Shown here: positions 10,598 to 18,733 of the stretch, piece after piece
How positions within the stretch are numbered: the stretch's first letter is position 1
How the letters are laid out: each line of letters starts with the position of its first letter
Source: Kaistia defluvii
GTDB lineage: Bacteria > Pseudomonadota > Alphaproteobacteria > Rhizobiales > Kaistiaceae
Assembly: GCF_040548815.1 (NCBI RefSeq)
Contig: NZ_JBEPSM010000002.1
Coordinates: 620,001-684,000 of the forward strand
Reading direction: 5' to 3'
DNA: 64,000 nucleotides
Translations under genes and position numbers: made by a program
The notes under the pieces: model-generated
Seen by the model: only the letters and a program-made list of their open reading frames with translations
Told to the model about the DNA's origin: nothing
The model's database searches: none

Positions 10598-11563
10598 TTA
10601 CTCGGCCTGGTGCTTTTCCACGTTGGACTTGTCGATGACTTCGACGCCGGTGTCGGTGTGGCTCGGAGGCATCTTGCCTTCGGCGTAGATCTGGTTGAGC
10701 ACGAGCACGGCGTCGTGGCCCTGGCGCTGCGGGTTCTGCGTGATGGTCGAGGTCAGCGCGCCCGAGATGATCAGTTCACGCGTCTGCGGCAGCAGGTCGG
10801 AACCGACGACCGGGATCTTGCCGGCCATGCCATTGCGCTCGAGATACTGGCCGATCGCGGGGAACGAGCAGCAATCGAGCGAGATGATGCCGGTGATGTC
10901 CGGATTGGCCAGAACGGCGTTCTCGATCGCGGCGTAGATCTGCTGCGGCTCGTTGGTCGTGTTCACCAGGCTTGCGATGGTGATGCCGGGATGCTTGGCA
11001 AGCGCCTGGCGGGCGCCGTTCTCGCGATCCTTCGACCACTGGGCGGCGGCATCGACCGTGAAAATCAGGATCTTGCCCTTTTCGCCCATTTCCTTGACCA
11101 GCGTGTCGCCCATGACGACGCCGGAATAGACGAGGTCCTGGCCGACGAAGGTCAGGCGCTGCGAAGCCGGATTGTCGGTGTTGAAGGTGACGACCGGGAT
11201 GCCGGCGGCGAGCGCCTTGTTGATCACCGGCGCGAGCGCGTCGGTCGAGGAGGACGAGACGGCGAGGCCGTCGACGCCCTTGGTGATCCAGTTCTCGAGC
11301 TCGGCAACCTGCTTCTCGGCGCCGCCGCCAACCGGGCCGGTGAACAGCGCGTTGACGTTGAACTCCTTGCCGGCAGCCTCGACACCGTTGCGCATCGGTA
11401 CGGCGACCGAGAGCGCGGGGTCATGATAGGAAACGACGAAGGTCGGCTGTTCCTTGGCGGCCGCACGGGCCTTGATCGCCGGCGACAGCGTGAAGTCGGC
11501 GGCCGCGGCCGGCACGAGCAGCGCAAGGGTCGCGAGGCCCGCAAAGAGTGTTGCGCGTAGCAT
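10598..11563 (-). CDS. sugar ABC transporter periplasmic binding protein (first of two)
   Basis: A 321-residue type-I periplasmic sugar-binding protein (Peripla_BP_4). A Sec signal peptide covers about residues 1-22 (FAGLATLALLVPAAAA). The ribose-binding-protein fold follows, with segments such as AAGIPVVTFNTD and GIISLDCCSFPA. ATG at 11563 has GGGAGGA upstream. It is the second binding-protein gene in the same operon and is clearly diverged from the one at 12796-13773. Both probably deliver ligand to the same permease, perhaps with different sugars. The double Cys in the DCCS segment is unusual. Confidence 0.93.
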   Translation of the reverse strand: MLRATLFAGLATLALLVPAAAADFTLSPAIKARAAAKEQPTFVVSYHDPALSVAVPMRNGVEAAGKEFNVNALFTGPVGGGAEKQVAELENWITKGVDGLAVSSSSTDALAPVINKALAAGIPVVTFNTDNPASQRLTFVGQDLVYSGVVMGDTLVKEMGEKGKILIFTVDAAAQWSKDRENGARQALAKHPGITIASLVNTTNEPQQIYAAIENAVLANPDITGIISLDCCSFPAIGQYLERNGMAGKIPVVGSDLLPQTRELIISGALTSTITQNPQRQGHDAVLVLNQIYAEGKMPPSHTDTGVEVIDKSNVEKHQAE

Positions 11564-11610
11564 GGTGGTATCCTCCCAGATGAAGTTCGTTCAGTTGATG
11601 GGTCGAATGG

Positions 11611-12612
11611 CTATTTCTTCGACGTCAGTCCGCCGATCAGCGCCGCGGTCAGCACAACCGCTCCGATCAGCGTGGTTTGCCAGAAGGGCGTCACACCCAG
11701 CAGGATAAGGCCGTTGCGTACGACGCCGATCAGCAGCACACCGAGCAGGGTTCCGGGGATGGAACCCTCGCCGCCTCCAAGCCGCGTGCCACCGATGATG
11801 ACTGCGGCGATGACATCCAGCTCCAGGCCGATGCCCGTGACAGGCTGGACGTTTTCGAGAAATCCGAAATTGATGATGCCGGCGAAGGACGCGAGCAGGC
11901 CGGCGATCGCGAAGGCGATGATCTTGGTGCGCGACACGGGCACGCCGACGATGCGGGCGGCGCGGTCATTGCCGCCGACGGCGAAGATGTGAAAGCCGAA
12001 GGTCGTCTTGTGCAGAAGGAAGAAGCCGAGCGCGGCGACGACGATCAGGACCAGCACCTGGTTGGACAGGTTGCCGATCAGGCTGCCCTGCGCCAGAGCG
12101 GTCAGGATCGGCGCGGCGCCCTGGCCGTGCGGCAGGGAGACCGGCATGCCGTTGCTCATCACCAGCGTGGCGCCGCGAATCAGATAGAGCGTGCCGAGTG
12201 TGGTGATGAAGGAGGGGATGCGGCCGGCGACCGTGATGGCGCCGTTCATCGCGCCGATGGCAAGGCCCAGCGTCAGGGTGATCAGGATCGCGGCGACTTC
12301 CGGCACACCGCTGACGATCAGCAGGCCACCGACCATGCCGGCGAAGCCGTAGAGCGAGCCGACCGAGAGATCGACTTCGGAGATGATCAGAACATAGGTG
12401 GCGCCGATCGCCAGCACGCCAAGCAGCGAGATCTGGCGCAGGAGATTGAGAATATTCTGGCCCGTCAGGAAGACGGGGCTGGCAATGGCAAAGACGATGC
12501 AGAGCGCAAGCAACGCCCCGAAGACACCGGCCTCCCGGGTCAGCAGCAGCCCTCGCGCCGATTGTACCAGTCCACCCTGCGCGGGGCTGCCCGTTGCGAC
12601 GTTCGTCATCAT
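11611..12612 (-). CDS. sugar ABC importer permease, RbsC type
   Basis: A 333-residue inner-membrane permease with about eight to ten hydrophobic segments. The RbsC-family core ISEVDLSVGSLYGFAGM is followed by the ATPase-contact loop GGNDRAARIVGVPVSRTK. The start is MM at 12612 or 12609; AGGGAG upstream supports 12612, while an in-frame start at 12720 adds Arg-rich unconserved residues. It is the only permease gene in the operon, so it probably works as a homodimer. Confidence 0.93.
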   Translation of the reverse strand: MMTNVATGSPAQGGLVQSARGLLLTREAGVFGALLALCIVFAIASPVFLTGQNILNLLRQISLLGVLAIGATYVLIISEVDLSVGSLYGFAGMVGGLLIVSGVPEVAAILITLTLGLAIGAMNGAITVAGRIPSFITTLGTLYLIRGATLVMSNGMPVSLPHGQGAAPILTALAQGSLIGNLSNQVLVLIVVAALGFFLLHKTTFGFHIFAVGGNDRAARIVGVPVSRTKIIAFAIAGLLASFAGIINFGFLENVQPVTGIGLELDVIAAVIIGGTRLGGGEGSIPGTLLGVLLIGVVRNGLILLGVTPFWQTTLIGAVVLTAALIGGLTSKK

Positions 12613-12767
12613 CCTATCTCCCTCGCATCGTCGCAGCTCAGCGTGCGGACGATTCCGTATCCGTTGGTCCACGAGGCGGCGCGCAACGAAGCGGCCCGGC
12701 TCGCAGGGTGTTGATTTCATGAAATGGCTTGGCCCATTGCCGTATCGGGCAGGGCGGGCGGACGGGC

Positions 12768-12786
12768 CGGCGGCGCAAGGCCGCCG
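12768..12786 (-). other. intercistronic hairpin downstream of a binding-protein gene
   Basis: CGGCGGC (12768-12774) and GCCGCCG (12780-12786) pair across GCAAG, ten bases past the stop of the binding-protein gene. Such hairpins in ABC operons often block 3' decay and raise the level of the upstream message. A similar structure occurs at 43051-43076 and a weaker one at 35003-35021. Confidence 0.45.
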
Positions 12787-12795
12787 ACCGGCCGA

Positions 12796-13773
12796 TTACT
12801 TCAGTTCGCCGGCGAAAACCGTCAGCTTGATATCCGGCAGAATGGTCGCGAGGTTGTCCTTGCTGACCGTCAGGATCGGAAGCACGACTTCCTTCTCCGT
12901 CTTGCCACCTTCGAGCTTGGCGATGACGCTTTCGCCCGCCGTCTTGCCCATCAGGTAGGGCTGCTGCATGCCGCTGGCGACGATCGAGCCGCCTTCGATC
13001 ATGGGCAGGAATTCCGGCACGCCGTCGAAGGCGCCGATCAGAGTCTCGCCACCGCGACGCATCGCGTCGACGGCGCGCTTGGCGCCCAGCGTGGGGGAAT
13101 CCGTCTGGACGAAGATGCCGCGCATTTCGGGATGCGCCGTCAGCATGTCCTGCACGAAACGATAGGTTTCGTCGGCCGTGTAGGTCTGCATCTCGTTGCG
13201 GGCCACGATCTTGTGGCCTGCTTCTTCCATCGCCTTGACGAAGCCGTTGGTTCGCTTGACGCCGTTCTGGCGGGCCTGGGAGATGGTGACCATGCCGACT
13301 TCGGCATTCTTCCAGCCCTTGGCTTCAAACGCCTTGGCAAGCGCCTTGCCGACGTCATAGGCGCCCGCCTCGTCATTCGACGTGACGAAGGTCACGTATT
13401 CGCCCGAAGTCGTGCCGATGCCGGCGAAGCTTACCGGGATGTTCGCCTTCTGGGCGAGACCGAGAACGGCCGGTGCGGTCGAGGAGTCGGTGGGCGACAG
13501 GACGATGCCGGTCGCGCCCTTGACGATCGCATCCTGCGTATTCTGCAGTTGCGTCTGGGTATTGTTGCGGGAATCGAGCGCGACGAAGTCGTAGCCGTGC
13601 TCCTTCGCCGCCGCCTCGACGCCCTTCGACACATAACGCCAGAAAGGCGCGTCGAGCCCGGCCGAAAGATAGACGATCTGCTTGCCTGCGGCCTGCGCCG
13701 CCGGCATCGCGACAGAAGCCAGCAGGCCGAACGCGCCTGCCAGAGCGATGAACTGACGCTTGGTATAGGTCAT
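12796..13773 (-). CDS. sugar ABC transporter periplasmic binding protein (second)
   Basis: A 325-residue Peripla_BP_4 protein with a signal peptide of about 28 residues (MTYTKRQFIALAGAFGLLAS, ending AAQAA). The fold segments DAIVKGATGIVLSPTD and AFDGVPEFLPMI are typical of ribose/galactose/autoinducer-2 binders. ATG at 13773 has GGGAGGA upstream. It is the second gene of the operon after the CoA-transferase, so it should be strongly expressed. Two binding proteins for one permease suggest a family of related ligands. Confidence 0.93.
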   Translation of the reverse strand: MTYTKRQFIALAGAFGLLASVAMPAAQAAGKQIVYLSAGLDAPFWRYVSKGVEAAAKEHGYDFVALDSRNNTQTQLQNTQDAIVKGATGIVLSPTDSSTAPAVLGLAQKANIPVSFAGIGTTSGEYVTFVTSNDEAGAYDVGKALAKAFEAKGWKNAEVGMVTISQARQNGVKRTNGFVKAMEEAGHKIVARNEMQTYTADETYRFVQDMLTAHPEMRGIFVQTDSPTLGAKRAVDAMRRGGETLIGAFDGVPEFLPMIEGGSIVASGMQQPYLMGKTAGESVIAKLEGGKTEKEVVLPILTVSKDNLATILPDIKLTVFAGELK

Positions 13774-13822
13774 GGTAATCCTCCCTCATCGACGGCGGCA
13801 TTCGCCGCCCTTCCTCGCGCGC

Positions 13823-15031
13823 CTAGGGCGCGCCGATAACGCCTTCCGAGATCAGACGGTCGATCTCCTCAGCCTCGAAACCCGCGGCACCGAGAACCTC
13901 GCGACTATGCTCGCCGACCAGCGGCGCGCCTCTCTCCACCGTCGACGGGGTCTTGCTGAAGCGGATGGGAAAACCGGGGGTCTTCAGATGGCCCTCGGAG
14001 TGATGTTCGTATTCGACGAAGCTGCCATTGAACTTCACCTGCGGATCCTCGACCGTCTTGGCGAAGTCGTTGACCGGGCCGGCCCAGAGTCCGAGCGCCA
14101 GCATCGCTTCGATCAGGTCGGCCTGCTTCCACCTCGCGCTGTGCTTGGCCACCAACTGGTGGATCAGGTCGCGCTGCTCGAACGGATCAACATCGTCGTT
14201 CATTGCCAGGAAGGCGGGCTCGTCGAACAGTTCACCAAGCTTGGCGAGCTGCGGGAAGGCGAGGGCGACATAGCCGTCCTGGGTCGCGAACACGCCATAG
14301 GGCGCGCGGATATAGACGTGGCCGTGCGGCTCCTGCGTGCGCTTCTGCGGCTTGCCGTCGATGGTGAAGACGGAAAGCTCCTGCATCTGGAAGGAGATGG
14401 CCGCGTCGAGCATGTTGACCTCGACCAGTTGGCCTTCGCCGGTGCGCTCGCGGTGCAGCAGCGCTGCCAGCGCGCCTTCAAAGGCGGCATAGGCGGTGGT
14501 GGCGTCGACGACATACTGGCCGATCGGCTGGGGCGGTCCGTCCGCCTGGCCGGTCGAATACATAGCGCCGCTCAGCGCCTGCAGCAGCAGATCCTGGCCG
14601 GGGCGGGCCGAATAGGGGCCCTCGGCACCGTAGCCGGAGATCGAGACATAGATCAGGCGCGGGTTGATCGCCTTTAGCGTGTCGTAATCGACGCCCAGCT
14701 TCTTCGCCACATGCGGGCGATAGTTCTGCATGAAGACGTCGGCGTCCTTGACCAGCTTGTGCAGGGCGGCCTGGCCTTCGGGGGCCTTCAGGTTGATCGC
14801 CAGGCTGCGCTTGTTGCGGTTCAGCGACAGGAACGAGGCGTTGATCTTGCGATTTCCGCCGCCTGCCGGCATGCGCCGCTGCCACTCGCCCTCGACCGGC
14901 TCGATCTTGATCACGTCAGCGCCGATGTCGCCCATGCGCTGGGCCGCGAACGGACCCGACATCGCAACCGTGCAGTCCAGCACGCGGTAGCCCGAAAGGA
15001 TCTGGGCCTTATTCCGCTTTTCCTGGCTCAT
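13823..15031 (-). CDS. family III CoA-transferase (CaiB/BaiF type)
   Basis: A 402-residue CoA-transferase that moves CoA between carboxylic acids through an aspartyl-CoA intermediate. The N-terminal GYRVLDCTVAMSGPFAAQ, the NLKAPEG segment and the catalytic-Asp region ARPGQDLLLQALSG (Asp147) are all intact. ATG at 15031 has GGGAGAGG upstream. It is the first gene of a sugar-import operon, just downstream of two copies of the operator GTTAGCGC(T/C)A. A CoA step at the head of a sugar operon is unusual and suggests that the sugar is oxidised to an acid that is then activated. The acid is unknown. Confidence 0.9.
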   Translation of the reverse strand: MSQEKRNKAQILSGYRVLDCTVAMSGPFAAQRMGDIGADVIKIEPVEGEWQRRMPAGGGNRKINASFLSLNRNKRSLAINLKAPEGQAALHKLVKDADVFMQNYRPHVAKKLGVDYDTLKAINPRLIYVSISGYGAEGPYSARPGQDLLLQALSGAMYSTGQADGPPQPIGQYVVDATTAYAAFEGALAALLHRERTGEGQLVEVNMLDAAISFQMQELSVFTIDGKPQKRTQEPHGHVYIRAPYGVFATQDGYVALAFPQLAKLGELFDEPAFLAMNDDVDPFEQRDLIHQLVAKHSARWKQADLIEAMLALGLWAGPVNDFAKTVEDPQVKFNGSFVEYEHHSEGHLKTPGFPIRFSKTPSTVERGAPLVGEHSREVLGAAGFEAEEIDRLISEGVIGAP

Positions 15032-15090
15032 TGCCTCTCCCGCTCGAATTTTTTCGCCAATTGAAATATGGCGGCTGTGTTGATCGTTGT

Positions 15091-15102
15091 GATAGCGCTA
15101 AC
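15091..15102. promoter_or_regulatory. LacI-type operator copy 1 (GATAGCGCTAAC)
   Basis: Reads GTTAGCGCTATC on the minus strand, identical to the site at 17660-17671. It lies 60 bases upstream of the CoA-transferase ATG and 41 bases upstream of the divergent lacI ATG. It has the central CG of LacI operators. Confidence 0.7.
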
Positions 15103-15116
15103 AAGTCGATATATTT

Positions 15117-15128
15117 GTTAGCGCCAAC
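15117..15128. promoter_or_regulatory. LacI-type operator copy 2 (GTTAGCGCCAAC)
   Basis: Differs from the 17660 site at two of twelve positions, and is centred 26 bases from copy 1. Its last base is 14 bases before the lacI start at 15143, a good position for autorepression. Confidence 0.65.
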
Positions 15129-15142
15129 ATGGGAGGCTGTCA

Positions 15143-16174
15143 ATGCGTCGGAGACGATTTGGAAATGCTCCAGCCGGGGCGGGTGTCGTCACGATGTCGG
15201 ACGTCGCCAGCCGGGCCGGAGTCTCGGCCCAGACCGTTTCCCGCGTCATTGGTCGGCCGGAGATGGTGACGGAGGAAACCCGCAAGCGCGTGCACGACGC
15301 GATTCGCGAGCTGAACTACATCCCCAACGAAGCGGCGCGGAACCTGGCCTCCAACAGCAGCCGGGTCGTCGCGGTCATCATCCCGACCCTGTCGAGCTCG
15401 GCCTTCTCCGCCCAGGTCAAGGCCACCATCGACACGCTCGAGCTGCGCGGCATCTCTGTTGTCATCGGCAACAGCGAATATTCGGTTCTGCGCGAGGAGC
15501 AGATCATCCAGACGCTGCTGGAGCGGCGGCCGATGGGCTTCATCCTGACCGGCCTGCACCACACGCCGCGCGCCAAGGACCTGCTGCGCCAGAGTGGCGT
15601 GCCGGTGGTCGAGACCTGGGACACCGACACCGCGCCGCTCGATTGCGCCGCCGGCTTCTCCAACATCGCGGCCGGGCATGATGTCGGCTCGCTGCTGGCC
15701 GCCCGCGGCTCGCGCCGCATCGCCTTTGTCGGCGGCGCCGCGCACCAGGATTCGCGCGCGAACGGCCGTTTCATCGGCTTGGCCAAGGCGCTGGAGGAGG
15801 CGGACCTGCCGCCGCCGCTTCGGATCGAGCTGGTGCTGCCGATGAGCACGCAGGACGGTATCAGCGGGCTCGATCAGGTGATGCAGAAGGCGCCGATGAC
15901 GGATGCGATCTTCTTCTCGGCCGACAGCCTGGCGCTCGCGGCGCTGCTCGAATGCAACCGGCGCGGTCTGCGGGTACCGGAGCAATTGGCGATCTGCGGC
16001 TTCGGCGATTTCGACCTCGCCTCGCTGGTGACGCCGGCGCTCACCACGGTGAAGATCCAGCCCGACGTGATGGGGCGCACCTCGGCCGAACTGCTGCTGG
16101 CGCGGCTCGACGGCGACGACAAGCCCGCCAGCGTCATCCTCCAGCACCAGCTGATCCGTCGCGGCAGCGCGTGA
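15143..16174 (+). CDS. LacI-family transcriptional regulator (GntR/gluconate-like)
   Basis: A 343-residue LacI-family regulator. The helix-turn-helix is MSDVASRAGVSAQTVSRV near residues 18-35, followed by the hinge PNEAARNLAS and a sugar-binding-type effector domain. ATG at 15143 has GGGAGG seven bases upstream. It is divergent from the seven-gene transport operon. Three copies of a GTTAGCGCTATC-like palindrome, two in its own promoter region and one at 17660-17671, define a probable regulon. The gene ends before a strong bidirectional terminator. Confidence 0.94.
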   Translation: MRRRRFGNAPAGAGVVTMSDVASRAGVSAQTVSRVIGRPEMVTEETRKRVHDAIRELNYIPNEAARNLASNSSRVVAVIIPTLSSSAFSAQVKATIDTLELRGISVVIGNSEYSVLREEQIIQTLLERRPMGFILTGLHHTPRAKDLLRQSGVPVVETWDTDTAPLDCAAGFSNIAAGHDVGSLLAARGSRRIAFVGGAAHQDSRANGRFIGLAKALEEADLPPPLRIELVLPMSTQDGISGLDQVMQKAPMTDAIFFSADSLALAALLECNRRGLRVPEQLAICGFGDFDLASLVTPALTTVKIQPDVMGRTSAELLLARLDGDDKPASVILQHQLIRRGSA

Positions 16175-16200
16175 CGCCGCCGCGACCTTTCTCATTCGCT

Positions 16201-16234
16201 TCAAAGGGATAGCGGCGACCCGCTATCCCTTTGA
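16201..16234. terminator. bidirectional terminator, perfect 15-bp stem
   Basis: TCAAAGGGATAGCGG (16201-16215) and CCGCTATCCCTTTGA (16220-16234) are exact complements around a CGAC loop. It lies between lacI (stop at 16174) and the convergent amidohydrolase (stop at 16241). Confidence 0.8.
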
Positions 16235-16240
16235 GATGGG

Positions 16241-17119
16241 CTAGATCCGGTACCAGCCTTCGGCCGTGGTGCGGAACAGCTGACGCTGCTCGTCTGCCGA
16301 ATAGCCGGCCACGATCTCGCGATAGGCGTTGACCACCGTCGGATAATCGCTGAACAGGCCGTCCAGCGGCCAGTTGGTGCCGAACATGCAGCGCGACGGG
16401 CCGAAGGCCTCGATGCAGACCTCGATCCAGGGCCGGATCGTCTCCACCGTCCACCCATGATCGACCATGGCGAGGCCGGACAGCTTGCAGGCGACGTTGG
16501 GCGCCTTGGCGAGATGCTGGATGCCTTTGCGCCATTCGTTGAAATAAGGAACCGTGCGCTGCTTTGGGAATCCGCAATGGCCGAGGATGATGGTCGAGCG
16601 CGGAAAATCGCGCGCGAGATCAAATGCCTTGCCCATCTGCGGCCAGCCGGCATCCATGTCGTAGATCAGGTCGCGCTTCTGCAACTCGTTGAAACCACGA
16701 CGGAAAGCCGGGTCATCGAGGAAGTCGAGGCCGATGAAGGAAAGCATCCGCACGCCGCGGAAATTGGCGTATTGCCGGTGCCGGTCCAGCTCCGAGGCCG
16801 CATTGTCGGCGGCGAGATCGACCCGGGCGATGATGCCGTTCGGCATGCCGTGTTCGTCGGCGACCTTCTGCAGCCACTCGGTCTCGCGGACCGTATCGAC
16901 CTCGCCATCCGCGGTTTCGATATGCACGGACTTGATCAGATTGACCGGCGCGCCCTCGCGCTGCAGGTCGGTGACCAGATAGTCCTTCATGATGGCGGAA
17001 TAGTCGCCCGAAGGGTGGCCGACGAACGGCTTGTCGGTCAGCCAGCCGTAGCGGATCCCGCTTTTCAGGTCCCACAAATGGTGGTGGGCGTCGACGAATT
17101 CGAATAGCTCGTTGGTCAT
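16241..17119 (-). CDS. amidohydrolase-family sugar lactonase (L-fuconolactonase-like)
   Basis: A 292-residue member of the COG3618 amidohydrolase family, which includes L-fucono- and L-rhamnono-lactonases. The metal-site opener FVDAHHHLWD (His12, His14), ILGHCGFP in the middle and FGTNWPLDG near the C-terminus are intact. ATG at 17119 has GGGAGGA upstream. It is the second gene after the MaoC-type hydratase, and the pair lies behind an operator identical to one before the sugar-transport operon. Opening the lactone formed when the imported sugar is oxidised is the likely role. Confidence 0.87.
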   Translation of the reverse strand: MTNELFEFVDAHHHLWDLKSGIRYGWLTDKPFVGHPSGDYSAIMKDYLVTDLQREGAPVNLIKSVHIETADGEVDTVRETEWLQKVADEHGMPNGIIARVDLAADNAASELDRHRQYANFRGVRMLSFIGLDFLDDPAFRRGFNELQKRDLIYDMDAGWPQMGKAFDLARDFPRSTIILGHCGFPKQRTVPYFNEWRKGIQHLAKAPNVACKLSGLAMVDHGWTVETIRPWIEVCIEAFGPSRCMFGTNWPLDGLFSDYPTVVNAYREIVAGYSADEQRQLFRTTAEGWYRI

Positions 17120-17137
17120 AGTTTCCTCCCGTCAGTG

Positions 17138-17581
17138 TCAGGCCGGCCGCGCCAGGACCATGGTGGTGAACGCGCCCAGCTGCACGATTTCGTCATTCTG
17201 GTTGTAGACGGCGATATCGCGCACGATGACGCCGCGATCGCCCTTGCTGGTCCGGCGCGTGCTGCCGACGGTCAGCTTCAGGCGGATCGTGTCGCCGAAG
17301 AATACCGGCTTCTTGAACTGCCAGTTCACGCCAAGCAAGGCCACGGCGGTGCCGTCGAGGCCGCCATCCCGGTCGGCGAGACCGGCCGAGACGATCAGCG
17401 CCAGCAATCCATGCGCGATCGGCTTGCCGAACGGTCCCTTGGACGCGAACTGGTAATCGGTATGGGCGGGGTTGTAGTCGCCCGAGAGTCCGGCAAAGGC
17501 CATGACGTCGGATTCGGTGATGGTACGGCCGGGCGACCAGAGCTCATCGCCCTCATGAAAATCTTCGAAATAGCGGGCCAT
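17138..17581 (-). CDS. MaoC-family (R)-specific enoyl-CoA hydratase-like protein
   Basis: A 147-residue hot-dog-fold protein. The hydratase-2 signature GLSGDYNPAHTDYQFA has catalytic-type Asp35 and His40, followed by GKPIAHGLL. Proteins of this size and motif add water to, or remove it from, acyl-CoA thioesters. Its operon partner is a sugar lactonase, and its promoter carries the LacI site shared with a CoA-transferase operon. An inferred role is dehydration or hydration of a CoA ester derived from the sugar acid. The substrate is unknown. Confidence 0.87.
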   Translation of the reverse strand: MARYFEDFHEGDELWSPGRTITESDVMAFAGLSGDYNPAHTDYQFASKGPFGKPIAHGLLALIVSAGLADRDGGLDGTAVALLGVNWQFKKPVFFGDTIRLKLTVGSTRRTSKGDRGVIVRDIAVYNQNDEIVQLGAFTTMVLARPA

Positions 17582-17590
17582 TGTCGTCCT

Positions 17591-17610
17591 CTAACAGCGC
17601 TTCTTGTTAG
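17591..17610. promoter_or_regulatory. inverted repeat CTAACA-N8-TGTTAG near the hydratase start
   Basis: CTAACA (17591-17596) and TGTTAG (17605-17610) form an inverted repeat 10 bases upstream of the MaoC-gene ATG. The half-sites resemble the outer part of the GTTAGCGCTAAC operator, so it may be an auxiliary site, but the spacing differs. Confidence 0.3.
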
Positions 17611-17659
17611 CCTCTTGTTAACCGGCGAGGCCATTTTCGCCGATTGGGGCCGATGTCAG

Positions 17660-17671
17660 GTTAGCGCTATC
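17660..17671. promoter_or_regulatory. LacI-type operator copy 3 (GTTAGCGCTATC)
   Basis: Exact match, on the opposite strand, to the operator at 15091-15102. It lies 79 bases upstream of the MaoC-gene start codon, in the 269-base gap shared with the divergent universal stress protein gene. It links the hydratase/lactonase unit to the LacI regulator encoded at 15143-16174. Confidence 0.7.
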
Positions 17672-17850
17672 ATTCACGCACTACAAGCGGCGACAGCCGG
17701 GCCCCGTGCGGGGCCGTCCTGGGGCTCGCAAACACGCTGCGCGACGGCCGCCTGCGGCATCTCGGGCGGCGCCACGCCTTTCGGTCCCTCCGTTGATCTG
17801 GCGCAAGGAAGCCGATCGGCCAGCGTGACAGGACTGGGCCTGCTGGGGCA

Positions 17851-18693
17851 ATGGATGGGATGGCGATGTCTATCGGTACATTGATGGTTCACGTCGACGA
17901 CACGAGATCGGCGGCCACGAGGGTGGCGGCTGCCTGCAATCTTGCCGAGCGTTTCGACGCCACGCTTATCGGCATCGCGGCCTGCGCTTCCGAGGCGCCG
18001 CTCTACGACCCGCTCACCGTCGGCGCCATGGCCGGTGAATATTCGATGTTGCAGCGCGACACCGCGGAGACGGGGCTGCGGAGCGCCGAAAGGCTGTTCC
18101 GGAGCGCCGCCGACCGCAGTTCTGCGCGGATGGAATGGTGTTCGGCCATGACCTATCCGGCCGGCTTCATCGCCGAGCAGTCGCGCCGGGCCGATCTCAT
18201 CGTGCTGGGACGGCGCGGGGCGAGCGCACCCAACAATTCGGTCGAGCCGGGCGACGTACTCATTCGCGCCGGGCGGCCGATCCTCCTGCTGCCGCCGGAT
18301 ACACATGCTCCGACTGGCAAGAACATCGTCGTCGCCTGGAAGGACACGCGGGAATCGCGCCGCAGCGTCACCGACGCGCTGCCCTTCCTGCGCCGGGCAA
18401 GCCGGGTCTCTCTCCTCACCATGCCGTCACCGGAAAGCGAGTCGCGCTGGCGCCGCGGTGCCGAAGACGTCGTCGCCTTCCTGGGGCGGCACGGCATCGC
18501 CGCCACTTCCTACGCGCTCGGGGAAAGTTCGGAGACTTCCGCCACCCGGATCTGCGATTTTGCCGAGGACCAGGGCGCTGATCTCGTCGTCATGGGCGGT
18601 TATGGCCGGGCCCGCGCCCGGGAGTGGGTGTTTGGCGGGACGACGCGCAGCATGCTGGAAACCGGCACCGTCGCCTGCCTGATGAGCCATTGA
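17851..18693 (+). CDS. universal stress protein with two tandem UspA domains
   Basis: A cytoplasmic protein of up to 280 residues. The first Usp domain starts at TLMVHVDDTRSAATR. The second spans about residues 150-280 and ends in a nucleotide-binding-type motif (GGYGRARAREWVFGGTT). In-frame ATGs lie at 17851, 17860 and 17866; GGATGGG before the last makes 17866 an equally good start. Tandem Usp proteins of this type respond to stress or growth arrest. It has no clear link to the sugar operons on either side. Confidence 0.9.
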   Translation: MDGMAMSIGTLMVHVDDTRSAATRVAAACNLAERFDATLIGIAACASEAPLYDPLTVGAMAGEYSMLQRDTAETGLRSAERLFRSAADRSSARMEWCSAMTYPAGFIAEQSRRADLIVLGRRGASAPNNSVEPGDVLIRAGRPILLLPPDTHAPTGKNIVVAWKDTRESRRSVTDALPFLRRASRVSLLTMPSPESESRWRRGAEDVVAFLGRHGIAATSYALGESSETSATRICDFAEDQGADLVVMGGYGRARAREWVFGGTTRSMLETGTVACLMSH

Positions 18694-18733
18694 GCCCCGC
18701 GCACGGCCTCAGTCGATATCAGACAGGGGTGGC

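Noticed and set aside
9245..11560. Plus-strand open frame of 771 codons across the ABC ATPase and binding-protein genes
   Set aside because: It spans two clear minus-strand genes in antisense, has no recognisable domain, and would need both strands to be coding over 2.3 kb.
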